Shown here: positions 38,486-48,581 of the stretch, piece after piece
Layout of the letters: each line of letters begins with the position of its first letter
How positions within the stretch are numbered: the stretch's first letter is position 1
NCBI RefSeq assembly: GCF_000426725.1
Contig: NZ_AUFX01000006.1
Coordinates: 372,001 to 436,000 of the forward strand
Direction of reading: 5' to 3'
Length of the DNA stretch: 64,000 bases
From: Sporocytophaga myxococcoides DSM 11118
Lineage (GTDB): Bacteria > Bacteroidota > Bacteroidia > Cytophagales > Cytophagaceae
Program-made: the position numbers and the translations under genes
The notes under the pieces: model-generated
Seen by the model: only the letters and a program-made list of their open reading frames with translations
The model's database searches: none
Told to the model about the DNA's origin: nothing

Positions 38486-38875
38486 CTAGTCCTCAACTTT
38501 AAAAATCTCAGACGTATATTTATACTCGTCAAAATTAGAACTAGTCAACTGTATATAAGAGTGTTCTTTTGCCTTGAGTATCCGTACTGTTAAAACAGCA
38601 TTTTTAGGGAATTTCGGAAATAATCTGACAGAGCCTTTTGCTGGTCTTAATGTATAAACACTGTCACTCTTCCATTTCACAATAAATTCAGCTTCCACTC
38701 CTATTTTTTCCATAAACTCAATCTGGCGCGAACCTTTACGAATGATAATATAATCTCCTTCGGTGTCTGACGGAACCCTAAATCTACCATTTCTAAATTT
38801 TCTTAAATCCGAAGATTGCCCGAACAGGCTTAAGGAAAACAAGAAGAATGCGGAAATAAAAAGTAACTGTTTCAT
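38486..38875 (-). CDS. Hypothetical secreted protein
   Basis: A 129-residue protein with a signal peptide ending SLFGQ. The mature part is short and beta-rich (GDYIIIRKGSRQIEFM, FIVKWKSDSVYTL), compatible with a small barrel or lipocalin-like fold. No domain is recognised. Confidence 0.6.
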   Translation of the reverse strand: MKQLLFISAFFLFSLSLFGQSSDLRKFRNGRFRVPSDTEGDYIIIRKGSRQIEFMEKIGVEAEFIVKWKSDSVYTLRPAKGSVRLFPKFPKNAVLTVRILKAKEHSYIQLTSSNFDEYKYTSEIFKVED

Positions 38876-39110
38876 TAAATGAATTCTGATTTAGCCATAC
38901 AATTTAATGAAATTTAAACTGGGATTCTGCATTTAAAAAAAATTCAGTGTTAATCAGTCCATTCGAAGTTAAAACCAGGTAATTGATTATGATGATTAAC
39001 AGGATTTTTCAATGGCCATTGCTTAATTCTGATAAAGAAAATACAAGTGCAAATTTTCAATGCCGACCAAAAACACCCACAACATACAGACAACTAACGC
39101 ATTGAAGCAT

Positions 39111-39144
39111 AAAAAAGGCTGTCGCAAAAAGCAACAGCCTTTTT
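39111..39144 (-). terminator. Terminator of the GH26 gene
   Basis: Stem AAAAAGGCTGT / ACAGCCTTTTT, 20 bases after the GH26 stop. T/A tracts on both sides make it potentially bidirectional. The core matches the terminator at 18799. Confidence 0.85.
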
Positions 39145-39164
39145 ACCAAATTCATTATTAAACC

Positions 39165-41225
39165 TTATTTTTTAATAACCTTAAATGTTTTAACCTCATT
39201 TACAACAACGAAATATATGCCTGGTCTTTGCTCTGAAAAAGGCATTACTAAATTATCTCTGTTGCCCTCAAATTTTCCGATCAGATCTCCCATTGCATTA
39301 TACACTGTAACCGAGCTTACTCCATCTGCCGCTTTTATGGTTAACTGATCTTCAATCAAAGTAGGATATACTTCAAATGCAGCATCTGTATTTATACTGC
39401 CATCCACACTTGTAACAGTGCATATGTCTTTGAGCGCTGGCATCTCATCCAGAGTGAGAACATAATCGTGACCAAAGTTTTTCTTCCACAAATCCCAGTT
39501 AGTATATTTTTCCAAATTTCCACTAGCAAACTCACCATACCATGGCATATACCATGACCAGGCCGCTTCGTCTCTAACCAGCAGATCGGCATCAGAACTA
39601 GTCCCAACTTCAGTCAATGCCAATATCTTCTTACCCTGGTATCTTTCATTCAAAGAATTAAACTTTAAAATCTGAGAACCATGATCGCCATCGACACCAT
39701 AGATATCAACACCAACCACATCTACATAAGCATCTCCAGGATACCATTGCTCATCATTACCATTATTTGTCCACACCCAGATAAGATTTCTCAGGCCATT
39801 TACATTTACCATTCTGTCATACATGAGCCTCCAAAGCTTCTGCAGATCTGCACCTGACTTAGCTCCCCACCAGAACCATCCACCGGCAGCTTCATGCAAT
39901 GGCCTCCACAATACTGGAATTTTATTATCCTGAAATTCTTTTAGCCGAACAGATATTGCATCTATATCGCTCACCATTGCCTTATATTCAGCAGAGGATG
40001 GATCATTTACTTTTGAAACATCAAAATTAGTTACTTCGTTTGCAGGTTTTTTCCCATCTGGCACATAAAAACCTTCTGTCTTTTTAAGCGGATCTCTCCA
40101 GTGCCAGGTCATCGCTACGATTCCATTTTTTGCAGTCCATGTTTTTGCATCTTTAAGGTTCAGCTGCTCATCATACCAGCCATATCCCCTGTTGTTATGC
40201 ATAAAATCAAGACCCATAAGTCCAGGCTCCTTTCCGGTTTGAGTCTTTAATTTATTTGTTTCATCAAAACTTGCAAGGGTCATAACACCGGAAATGATTT
40301 TCTTTCCATAGTTCTGAAGCAGGTAATTGTAAAGGCATGCTGCTTCATCAGTAGGATTTGGAGTTGACAAAGTTTGTGTCAGATTAAATCTGGCACCAAC
40401 GACTTCTTCAAGTTCAATATAGTCAACATTTACCCAACCCCAGCTCTTGCTGATCTCAATCACGTGCGTACCTGCAGTAAGCTTCTGATTGGAAACCACT
40501 TTAAGCTTTACGTATCCTGCCTCTGTGGTGCTGAAATCAACAGAAAGCGCGTTGGAAGTCCCCGGATTTAAAGTTAAGATATTTGTCTTATTGCCATTTG
40601 GAGATGCTACCATTAAGTAAATATTGTAATTCGCAGCTTTAGAGATAACAGCATCAATTTTAAAGCCGCTGTCTTTAGTTGATACAGCCTTGCCCCCTGA
40701 ACAGGTAGCACAAGAGATCACTTCTGCCCCATTTGCCAAAGGAGTAAGAGTACCATCCTCAGCTTCAAGCTTTGCAGAAAATGCTGCTTGAACTTCCTCT
40801 AATTCTATGTAATCTACATTTACCCAACCCCAGCTTTTAATAAAAGAAAATGTGTGTGTGCCAGCTGTAAGCTTAAGGTTACTCATTATCTTCACTCTTA
40901 AATAGGCAGGATTTGCTGCAAGCTCAAGCGAAGCCGTAAGATCATCAAGCTTTACTGTATTGACTTTTTGGCCATATGCAGCACTAACTTTAATATAGAC
41001 ATTGTACTTCGCTTCTTTTGTTACATTAATAGGAAGAGTAAAACCTGTCTCGCGAGTAGACACGACCTTTCCATTTGAGCAACTGTCACAAGCCATGATA
41101 TAAGCAGGCGAAGCAACTGATACGTCCAAGGTGGCATTTTCAGCTTCAAACTTCTGACTGTATGCCTGTCCTGCAAAAAACAGGACTGAAAACACAATTA
41201 AAGATCTTGTAAATTTTAAAATCAT
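39165..41225 (-). CDS. GH26 endo-mannanase with two CBM35-like domains and T9SS signal
   Basis: A 686-residue secreted enzyme for beta-mannan. Signal peptide ends QAYSQ. Two homologous carbohydrate-binding modules follow (about 24-142 and 150-275), each ending SWGWVNVDYIELEEV and each carrying a CxxC (CDSC, CATC), as in CBM6/CBM35. The GH26 barrel (about 285-590) has the acid/base in LWRPLHEAAGGWFWWG (Glu445) and the nucleophile in LALTEVG (Glu539). The C-terminus is a T9SS sorting domain (VYPTLIEDQLTIK to PGIYFVVV). A perfect terminator follows. Confidence 0.92.
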   Translation of the reverse strand: MILKFTRSLIVFSVLFFAGQAYSQKFEAENATLDVSVASPAYIMACDSCSNGKVVSTRETGFTLPINVTKEAKYNVYIKVSAAYGQKVNTVKLDDLTASLELAANPAYLRVKIMSNLKLTAGTHTFSFIKSWGWVNVDYIELEEVQAAFSAKLEAEDGTLTPLANGAEVISCATCSGGKAVSTKDSGFKIDAVISKAANYNIYLMVASPNGNKTNILTLNPGTSNALSVDFSTTEAGYVKLKVVSNQKLTAGTHVIEISKSWGWVNVDYIELEEVVGARFNLTQTLSTPNPTDEAACLYNYLLQNYGKKIISGVMTLASFDETNKLKTQTGKEPGLMGLDFMHNNRGYGWYDEQLNLKDAKTWTAKNGIVAMTWHWRDPLKKTEGFYVPDGKKPANEVTNFDVSKVNDPSSAEYKAMVSDIDAISVRLKEFQDNKIPVLWRPLHEAAGGWFWWGAKSGADLQKLWRLMYDRMVNVNGLRNLIWVWTNNGNDEQWYPGDAYVDVVGVDIYGVDGDHGSQILKFNSLNERYQGKKILALTEVGTSSDADLLVRDEAAWSWYMPWYGEFASGNLEKYTNWDLWKKNFGHDYVLTLDEMPALKDICTVTSVDGSINTDAAFEVYPTLIEDQLTIKAADGVSSVTVYNAMGDLIGKFEGNRDNLVMPFSEQRPGIYFVVVNEVKTFKVIKK

Positions 41226-41581
41226 ATTTTATCTGTTGTTTTTAATTGAAGTTCTTTTATTCTATTAAATATTTTATAAGCCGATCAAATTTCTGTTTTA
41301 AAAGTAAACAACTAACATCCAGCATCTTACACACCAGCACTTTTAATCAAAACCCAAGAATATATACTTCTACTTATTAATGGTATGGACAAAAGGTCAT
41401 TAAGTAAACATTCAAATCAGGGGAAATATGAAATTTTTCATGAAGCCCATAAAAACTCTTGGTTATAACAGAGTTAAAATTCATTCAAAGCAAAAAAGAA
41501 TTGACACTTCTACTGATACATTTAAATTATTTAAGAAATTGCCTATGAGAATTTTAAAAATAGAAGTAGCCTCTTTTAACT
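41226..41581. other. Intergenic region before the DKNYY gene
   Basis: 356 bases separating the divergent GH26 and DKNYY-type genes. An 89-codon frame from 41428 runs into the next gene in another phase; it has no recognisable features. No clear promoter match. Confidence 0.45.
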
Positions 41582-42262
41582 ATGAAACTAAAATTGCTTA
41601 CCCAGATTTTCTTTTTGATTATTCTGACTTCTGCGTGCTCACAAAAAAAAACAAAAGAAGACTATGCAAATGTGGAGACCATCAGGCCAGCTTCTAAAGG
41701 CTGGTTTAAGTTAAACAACAATAAAAAAATAAAAAGATATTTCAGAAGAGGTAGTGAAGTATACTGTGGAGATGTTGAATATAATGATCACCCCATGAAA
41801 GGCGCAGATACAGCATCATTTGAAGTATATCTGGGCACTGAATATGCTCGTGATAAAAATAAAGTTTACTACCCAATACAGATTAATTGCCAAGAAGGAA
41901 GGGATTATGGAGTTTGTTATTGCACCGATTACATAGTTAAAAATGCTGATCCCGGGACATTTAATTACCTGGGGAATGAATTTGGCTCTGATAAAAATTT
42001 CGCATTTTACAGTGGTATTATTATAAAACATAGCGATGGTCAATCATTCAGGATTTTTAATGAATCAGAATATCTTCCATTTGCTGTAGACAAAAACAAT
42101 GTATACGTTCGTGAGCAAATTTTCGAAAAAGCTGACCCGAAAACTTTTCATTATGATTATGCAAATCCTCTGAATGATACAATTACTCAAAACTTTATAT
42201 TTAAAGACAAAAATCATATCTGGAAATTTAATCCTCCAAATCAAATAATAGAGTTAAAGTAA
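41582..42262 (+). CDS. DKNYY-domain lipoprotein
   Basis: A 226-residue protein with a leader and lipobox LTSAC (Cys19). The body has repeated units where a D-K-N-x-V/A-Y-Y phrase alternates with ADPxTF: ARDKNKVYYPI, KNADPGTFNYL, SDKNFAFYSG, VDKNNVYVREQIFEKADPKTFHYD and FKDKNHIW. That pattern is typical of DKNYY-type domains of Bacteroidota lipoproteins. Function unknown. Confidence 0.78.
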   Translation: MKLKLLTQIFFLIILTSACSQKKTKEDYANVETIRPASKGWFKLNNNKKIKRYFRRGSEVYCGDVEYNDHPMKGADTASFEVYLGTEYARDKNKVYYPIQINCQEGRDYGVCYCTDYIVKNADPGTFNYLGNEFGSDKNFAFYSGIIIKHSDGQSFRIFNESEYLPFAVDKNNVYVREQIFEKADPKTFHYDYANPLNDTITQNFIFKDKNHIWKFNPPNQIIELK

Positions 42263-42525
42263 TTTTAGATACTATTCACATTAATCTCCTTTATTTTAAT
42301 AGGCATTTAATATTTTTATCAGTGCATTAACTTTTCACTACATCCTCCAATTCTGCATCCTACCGAGATCTAAAAAATTGAATTTCAAAACCCTAAATAT
42401 CTTAAACAGGATATCTTACAATTTTTTAAAATAAAAATTCAAAAATCGTTACCTCCGAAATATTCAATGGTATTAGCAATACAATTGAACACATCTTTAA
42501 ACGAAAACAACTAATACAATATAAC

Positions 42526-45189
42526 ATGAGAAGAAGTATACGATTACTCTTAGCCTCAATTGTTTTATTCACTTCAACTATTGCTTATTCGCAGGACCAG
42601 TGCAAAGTAGTGGGATGGGCAACACAAAACGGAAGTGTGACGGGAGGAGGTTCAGCGACACCAAAAGTTGTAAGTACTTATGCTGATTTAAAATCTGCAT
42701 TAACTACGGCATCTGTAAAAGTGGTACATGTACAAGGTACTATTACATTTCCTACAGCAGGCCGGATCAATATTCAGGACCAAAGCGGCAAAACCATCAT
42801 CGGTTTACCAGGTTCCAAAATAGTCTCTGTCGACATGACAGCAAGCGGATCCGGAATTTTTTACATTAAGAGATGTACAAATTTTATCATGCGTAACCTG
42901 ACATTTGAAGGTCCGGGTGCTTATGATACAGACGGGAATGATAACCTTACACTTGAAAATTGTCAAAATTTCTGGGTAGACCATTGCGATTTCAGAGATG
43001 GTATGGATGGCAATTTCGATATAAAAACAGCGTCAGATTATATTACTGCTACATGGTGTAAATTCAGTTATCTAAAACCTCCAAAAGCTGGCGGATCCGG
43101 AGGATCTAACGACCACAGATATACAAACCTAATAGGAAGTTCTGATGGAGCTACCGGGGATGATGGAAAGCTTAGAATTACATTTCAATATTGCTGGTGG
43201 GGTCAAGGATGCGTAGAAAGAATGCCTCGAGTGCGATTTGGGAAAATACATCTTGCAAACAACCTTTTCAATAGCACAGTTTCAAACAGCTGCATCAGAG
43301 CAGGATATAAAGCCGATCTATTAATTGAAAGTAATGTTTTCATTGGGGTCAACAAGCCTATAGACCTTTATGAAAATGACTTTACAGCAGTTACTGCCAG
43401 AAACAATATCTTCACAAACACTTCCGGTAATACTGTAGGTAAAAACACTTCTTTTACTCCTCCATATTCTCTAACAATAGCTAATGCAAGTAACGTTCAA
43501 AGCCTTGTCACCAATACAACATGTGGAGCTGGCGCAACACTTGACGGGCCAACACAATGTGGCTGTGATACTCCTGTAAATAAAGCTCCAACTGCAACAT
43601 TGAGTTCTTCTACATCATCTACATGTGTGGGGACTAAAATAACGCTCAGCGCCACTGCCACTGACACAGATGGAAATATCTCCAAAGTTGATTTTTATGA
43701 TGGCTCAACCTTACTAGGCTCTGACAATTCATCTCCATATTTATATGAGTACGCTCCAACTGCTGCTGGTACCCTATCGCTTAAAGCAGTAGCAACCGAC
43801 AACGACAATGCTACAGGTGAGTCATCTGTTATAAGCATAACTGTGTCTGCCTTGCCCACTGCTACCATATCTTCAGCTTCCAGCAGTTTTTGTGAAGGAG
43901 AATCACTTGTTCTGACTTCCAGTTCAGGTTCTTCGTACATATGGAAGAATGGAACTAATCAAGTAGGAACAGCATCAACATATAGTGCTAAAACTGCTGG
44001 AACTTATACTGTTGAAGTGACGAACTCCAGCGGTTGCAAAGCAACATCAGCAGCAAAAGAAATAACTGTAAATGCTTTACCTTCTGCTACTATCACAGCG
44101 CCTGCAAGCAGTTTCTGCGAAGGTGAATCGATAGTGCTTACAGCTAGTTCAGGTTCTTCCTACAAATGGTTAAATGGAACTACACAGGTAGGCACCTCTT
44201 CTACTTATACAGCGAAAACTGCCGGTGCATATACCGTTGAGATTACAAACTCTAATGGCTGTAAAGCAACTTCTTCTGTAAAACAAATAGGAGTAAATGC
44301 TTTACCTTCTGCGACAATCACAGCGCCTGCAAGCAGTTTCTGCCAAGGTGAGTCTTTAGTACTTACAGCTAGTTCCGGATCTTCTTATAAATGGTTGAAC
44401 GGCACTGCACAAGTTGGAACAGCTTCCACATATACAGCTAACACTTCTGGTGCTTACACTGTTGAAGTTACAAATGCCAATGGATGTAAATCAACTTCCG
44501 AGGTAAAACAAATTTCTATAATTTCATTACCAATAGCACGTATTACTGCGCCTGCAAACAATTTCTGTTCAGGCGGATCCATAATACTGACGGCAAGTGT
44601 TGGTGGAACGACCTACAACTGGTATAAAGGCAGCAGTAAGGTTGGAGAAAATCCTCTATATGAAGCAAAATCTGCTGGTGCTTATAGCGTGGAAATAACC
44701 GATGCTAATGGATGCAAAGCGACATCCGGGATTACTCAAATTGAGGAAATCACATCAACTATATGGTATCAGGATACCGACAATGATGGCCAGGGAGATC
44801 CGAGAATAACCATTGATGCATGCACTCAACCTACAGGTTACGTTGCTTCTGCTGGCGACGAATGCCCAAATGATCCTAACAAAATAGCTCCGGGAAACTG
44901 TGGCTGCAATAAATCTGAAACAGAATGCGTTACATCAACTGTAGGAGTTATTAAGTCAGAGATCACTGTATCACCACTTCCATTTGACAACTTCACTTCT
45001 ATTAGCCTTGAAAATAAAGGCACAATAGAATCAGTGACAATCATATCGGCATCTGGAGCAATTGCAGGAAAAATTACAGGCATTCACTCCAATGAAATTT
45101 TGATAGGTGAAAGCCTTGCTCCTGGCTTCTATTCAGTGATTGTACAAACCGAAACAGAAATCATTGCAACAAAAATCATCAAGAAATAA
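42526..45189 (+). CDS. PL1 pectate lyase with Ig-like repeats and T9SS signal
   Basis: An 887-residue secreted enzyme. Signal peptide ends IAYSQ. The beta-helix pectate lyase domain (about 24-350) shows the family-1 signatures: VDHCDF and RMPRVRFGKIHLANN, with catalytic Arg in that region. An Ig-like domain (about 352-440) precedes four 75-residue repeats (about 442-741, each FCxGxS ... YxWxxG ... NxxGCK). Then a DTDNDGQGDP calcium-loop segment with several Cys, and a T9SS sorting domain (SGAIAGKITG to PGFYSVIVQ). The repeats probably space the catalytic domain from the cell surface or bind polymer. A 13-bp terminator follows. Confidence 0.9.
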   Translation: MRRSIRLLLASIVLFTSTIAYSQDQCKVVGWATQNGSVTGGGSATPKVVSTYADLKSALTTASVKVVHVQGTITFPTAGRINIQDQSGKTIIGLPGSKIVSVDMTASGSGIFYIKRCTNFIMRNLTFEGPGAYDTDGNDNLTLENCQNFWVDHCDFRDGMDGNFDIKTASDYITATWCKFSYLKPPKAGGSGGSNDHRYTNLIGSSDGATGDDGKLRITFQYCWWGQGCVERMPRVRFGKIHLANNLFNSTVSNSCIRAGYKADLLIESNVFIGVNKPIDLYENDFTAVTARNNIFTNTSGNTVGKNTSFTPPYSLTIANASNVQSLVTNTTCGAGATLDGPTQCGCDTPVNKAPTATLSSSTSSTCVGTKITLSATATDTDGNISKVDFYDGSTLLGSDNSSPYLYEYAPTAAGTLSLKAVATDNDNATGESSVISITVSALPTATISSASSSFCEGESLVLTSSSGSSYIWKNGTNQVGTASTYSAKTAGTYTVEVTNSSGCKATSAAKEITVNALPSATITAPASSFCEGESIVLTASSGSSYKWLNGTTQVGTSSTYTAKTAGAYTVEITNSNGCKATSSVKQIGVNALPSATITAPASSFCQGESLVLTASSGSSYKWLNGTAQVGTASTYTANTSGAYTVEVTNANGCKSTSEVKQISIISLPIARITAPANNFCSGGSIILTASVGGTTYNWYKGSSKVGENPLYEAKSAGAYSVEITDANGCKATSGITQIEEITSTIWYQDTDNDGQGDPRITIDACTQPTGYVASAGDECPNDPNKIAPGNCGCNKSETECVTSTVGVIKSEITVSPLPFDNFTSISLENKGTIESVTIISASGAIAGKITGIHSNEILIGESLAPGFYSVIVQTETEIIATKIIKK
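43849..44748 (+). repeat. Four in-register 225-bp repeats in the pectate lyase gene
   Basis: Repeat starts fall at 43849, 44074, 44299 and 44524, exactly 225 bases (75 codons) apart. Units 2 and 3 are the closest to each other at the amino-acid level; unit 4 is the most diverged. Each encodes one Ig-like domain with two conserved cysteines (FCxG and NGCK). Confidence 0.9.
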
Positions 45190-45230
45190 GTTATATCTTC
45201 TTATTGATTAGGTTCAGAAAAGGAAATAAA

Positions 45231-45262
45231 TGAAACAGGCTGCTTTTAGGCAGCCTGTTTCA
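45231..45262 (+). terminator. Terminator of the pectate lyase gene
   Basis: Perfect 13-bp stem TGAAACAGGCTGC / GCAGCCTGTTTCA with a TTTTAG loop, then a T-rich run. Confidence 0.9.
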
Positions 45263-45421
45263 TTTTATATAATTAATATTTTATTCATTTTTTTTGAACC
45301 TTTGTGAAATATTTATCAAAATTGCGATTTGCGGAAATTAATATTTAATTGAAAATATCAGAATTATATAATCTATCAATCTGCAAATCTTATTTCTTTT
45401 AGTAACAGCTTTAGTCAATTT

Positions 45422-45643
45422 ATGCAAAACCAATACCGCAAGAACATCAAACCCGGAATGGAAGTAGAGATCGTTCTAAAAAAAGATCAGGCCACCGGAA
45501 AACTCACGAATGGAATCGTTAAGGCCATTCTTACCAGCTCTCTTCACCACTCAAGAGGCATAAAAGTTAAACTTGATGACGGACAAGTAGGAAGGGTACA
45601 AAAAATTCTTACAGATGAAATAGGAAACCCTTTGGAAGACTGA
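45422..45643 (+). CDS. ywbE: YwbE family protein
   Basis: A 73-residue basic protein resembling Bacillus YwbE: IKPGMEVEIVLKKDQATGKL, GIVKAILTSS and DDGQVGRVQKI are the family signatures. Function is not established in general; the fold is small and KOW/SH3-like. It stands alone between two secreted-protein genes. Confidence 0.9.
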   Translation: MQNQYRKNIKPGMEVEIVLKKDQATGKLTNGIVKAILTSSLHHSRGIKVKLDDGQVGRVQKILTDEIGNPLED

Positions 45644-45843
45644 TAATCTATAACCATACTAAATCGCTACAACGCTTCTGACTTTTAAACCATTTCAATT
45701 AAAAATTAATACCCGAAAGCCTCCGATATAACCATGTGTTAAATAATTGTTAAGCAATTTTAAGGAATTAGGCAACGTGAAGGGACATTTATAAAGTCTT
45801 CAGGTCACATGCATAATCAAATCTTAATCTTAACAAAAAACAT

Positions 45844-47520
45844 ATGAAGTATTTTTTCCTTCATCTTCTATTACTCACCAGTGCACTCTGTTTTGCACAG
45901 GTAAATTTTACTTCTTCAAATCTTCCTATCGTTGTACTGGAGACAAACGGGCAAACAATTGCGGATGACCCGAAAATTACAGCGACTATTAAGATCATTT
46001 ACAATGGCCCAGGAAAGCGCAATCAAGTCACGGATACCCAAATTAACTATAAGGGATCTATTGGAATAGAACTTAGGGGGAACAGCTCTCAAAGTTTTGA
46101 TCAAAAACAATATGGTTTTGAGACCCGTGATGCCGCTGGCAATAACTTAGACACCTCATTACTAGGAATGCCGAAAGAAAAAGACTGGGTCCTATACGCA
46201 CCATGGAACGATATATCTATGATTCGTAATGTTCTGGGCTATCACCTGTGGAACAAAATGGATCATTGGGGGCCCAGAACACGCATGGTCGAAGTTTTAT
46301 TAAATGGAAATTACCAGGGAGTATATGTATTAACAGAAAGCATTAAACGTGGAGACAACAGAGTACAAACTGCTTCTTTAAAAGCTAAAGACATTTCAGG
46401 AATTGATCTCACCGGGGGATATATCATGAAGATTGATGCCAAAAACAGTGATGAAGATAAAAGTTTTAATTCGACGGTTCCAGGAATTGTCTCAGGCAGC
46501 GGTGGGTTCGGAGGTACGCCCTCCACTACTGTTACATGGCTTTACCATTACCCCGAACCAAAAAATATTCAGCCTGCACAGGAAGAATATATCCGAAAAT
46601 ACATTGACACAGTAGAAACACTTATTCAATCCCCGAATTTTAATGACCCTGTAAATGGGTATGAAAAGTATATCAGCTTGCAATCCTTCCTGGATTACCT
46701 TATTCATACAGAAGTGAGTTTGAATTCAGATGGACTGAAGAGAAGTGCATTCTTCTACAAAGAGAAAATGGACAAGGATGGGTCCAAAGGAAAACTAAAA
46801 GCAGGACCAGTCTGGGATCTCAATCTTGCATACGGGAACTGTAATTTCTGCAAGGGGAATCAGGTAACGGCTTGGGTACATAAAGGGTGTGAAACACTTC
46901 CCGTTCCTGCTATGTGGGGTCGATTGCTGCAAGATCCAAAATTTGCCAATGAATTAAAATGTCGTTATCTGGAGCTACGTCAAGGTATTTTAAGCGACGC
47001 TTATATACATTCCTTTATCAACGCTTATGCTGACACTCTTAAAGAAGCACAGGCCCGCCATTTCAGCAAATGGACTAAATTACTACAAACTAGTTCTGGC
47101 GGTGGTGGCGGATTTCCCGGCTTCCCCGGCGGAGATCTGTGGTTTAGTGCATACCGTGTATCTTCATATGCAGCAGAAATAGATACTTTAAAGAAATGGT
47201 TTACTGCAAGATTAAAATTTCTGGATAATAATTTACCGGGAACCTGCGTCATTACTTCAACCGCACAGAAAGCTCAGTTTAATAATCTTCAGGTTTTACC
47301 TAACCCGGCTGATGACATGTTAATAATTGAAGCGGAAGAAAGAATTAATACAGTCCAGTTATTTTCATCTATCGGGCAATTGATAATTGATAAACCTATA
47401 ACTGGAAATGAAAGGCGCTTAACTTTACCGGAAATTGAAAGCTGTTCTCCTGGAATTTATAGTCTGATTATCTATGGGGATGATGGAAAAATCGGGAGAC
47501 AGTTAATTATGGTTAAATAG
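45844..47520 (+). CDS. CotH-family protein with T9SS signal
   Basis: A 558-residue secreted protein with a signal peptide ending LCFAQ. The CotH domain (about 25-445) shows GIELRGNSSQSFDQKQYGFE, DWVLYAPWNDISMIRNVLGY, YQGVYVLTESIKR, GGYIMKIDAKN and GPVWDLNLAYGN. A Gly-rich insert GGGGGFPGFPGG (about 419-431) is in the C-terminal half. The final 75 residues form a T9SS sorting domain (VLPNPADDMLIIE to PGIYSLIIYG). CotH proteins are atypical protein kinases in some bacteria; here a surface role next to CAZymes is inferred, and kinase activity is not shown. Confidence 0.85.
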   Translation: MKYFFLHLLLLTSALCFAQVNFTSSNLPIVVLETNGQTIADDPKITATIKIIYNGPGKRNQVTDTQINYKGSIGIELRGNSSQSFDQKQYGFETRDAAGNNLDTSLLGMPKEKDWVLYAPWNDISMIRNVLGYHLWNKMDHWGPRTRMVEVLLNGNYQGVYVLTESIKRGDNRVQTASLKAKDISGIDLTGGYIMKIDAKNSDEDKSFNSTVPGIVSGSGGFGGTPSTTVTWLYHYPEPKNIQPAQEEYIRKYIDTVETLIQSPNFNDPVNGYEKYISLQSFLDYLIHTEVSLNSDGLKRSAFFYKEKMDKDGSKGKLKAGPVWDLNLAYGNCNFCKGNQVTAWVHKGCETLPVPAMWGRLLQDPKFANELKCRYLELRQGILSDAYIHSFINAYADTLKEAQARHFSKWTKLLQTSSGGGGGFPGFPGGDLWFSAYRVSSYAAEIDTLKKWFTARLKFLDNNLPGTCVITSTAQKAQFNNLQVLPNPADDMLIIEAEERINTVQLFSSIGQLIIDKPITGNERRLTLPEIESCSPGIYSLIIYGDDGKIGRQLIMVK

Positions 47521-47586
47521 TTATAATAATGATTGGCTAAAGATCGAAAATAAAAGAAGGTCAAAATCAAAAGAGAATCTTATATC

Positions 47587-47624
47587 TCAAAAGGCTGAAT
47601 TCTCAATAGATTCAGCCCTTTTGA
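47587..47624 (+). terminator. Terminator of the CotH gene
   Basis: Stem TCAAAAGGCTGAA / TTCAGCCCTTTTGA with one bulged C and a loop of 11 nt. It lies 67 bases after the stop. Confidence 0.75.
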
Positions 47625-47708
47625 TTTTGAGAAGCTGAGCTCTATAAATATTCAACAAACTTCGCCAATTTATTCTTCCGGTTGAAATCATCACCTTTAA
47701 CAAGAATA

Positions 47709-48581
47709 TTAAAATAACCTGATTACTCCCACTAATGATATCACCGGAAGATTCATTTTAATTTCCCCTTTGAAATTTTTCTGATGAATGTCTTTAATAA
47801 AAACGTTCATATAATCCATCCTAAGTCCTACGCCAACATTCTTTGTAAGGTGATATTCTATGTAGGGTTTAAAAGTAAAATAGGTATAAGCATATTTATT
47901 AAAAGGAGATGCAGAAAGCTTAACAGCTGCACGATAAAAAATTTTCTTTGTCAGATAACCATATACATCCAATCCAACGATAGGATTTGCAAACCATAAT
48001 GATCTTTCTATAGAAATATTTTTTACTTCATCATTAAGATGGAAAAATGCATGTGCCCCGGCTAAGCCAAATAATGCGCCTAGATTATATTTTTTATTTT
48101 TACTCAGGGGCTGGATGTAAGAGAGATTGCCTGCAAAAAAATTGAATCGCATATAAATCTCCGTGCCACTCTCAAGGAAATAATTCCCAAACTGAATATC
48201 CCTTTCTAAAGTTGAAGATTTTCTGCTCATGATAAAGTAAACATCGGAAGTAAAACGATAAGAGTTTTTGAGAGCAATCATCACATTGATTTTGGGAACA
48301 AAAAAATTACTAGAATGAAGAAAATCTTTTTGAACGTGCATAGAATGATCTGCATTCGGATTATCAGCAAATCGAATGCTGGTTGATGGTAATGCCAATG
48401 CACAACCCACATGAAATGTTAAAAATGGAAGTTTCGATTTTGTGCTATCACTTTTACTCTTAAAAAAGGAGTGTGAATGTTGAATATTTTTATCAGGGGA
48501 ATATGCGGCAAGGTCTATTGAAAATTGAACACAGAGAATCAGAATGAAAATTTTGATATATATTCTATTTCTGTGGTTCAT
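47709..48581 (-). CDS. Hypothetical outer-membrane beta-barrel-like protein
   Basis: A 290-residue protein with a signal peptide ending SIDLAA and amphipathic strands rich in aromatic ends (FVPKINVMIALKNSYRFTSDVYFIM, in pieces; YIEYHLTKNVGVGLRMDYMNVF). It ends ISLVGVIRLF, an aromatic C-terminal Phe of the barrel type. No family is recognised. It is convergent with the CotH gene and divergent from the giant gene. Confidence 0.6.
   Translation of the reverse strand: MNHRNRIYIKIFILILCVQFSIDLAAYSPDKNIQHSHSFFKSKSDSTKSKLPFLTFHVGCALALPSTSIRFADNPNADHSMHVQKDFLHSSNFFVPKINVMIALKNSYRFTSDVYFIMSRKSSTLERDIQFGNYFLESGTEIYMRFNFFAGNLSYIQPLSKNKKYNLGALFGLAGAHAFFHLNDEVKNISIERSLWFANPIVGLDVYGYLTKKIFYRAAVKLSASPFNKYAYTYFTFKPYIEYHLTKNVGVGLRMDYMNVFIKDIHQKNFKGEIKMNLPVISLVGVIRLF

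Noticed and set aside
41428-41697. 89-codon plus-strand frame before the DKNYY gene
   Set aside because: It overlaps the start of a clear lipoprotein gene in another phase, has no signal peptide or domain and ends in a low-quality, basic sequence.
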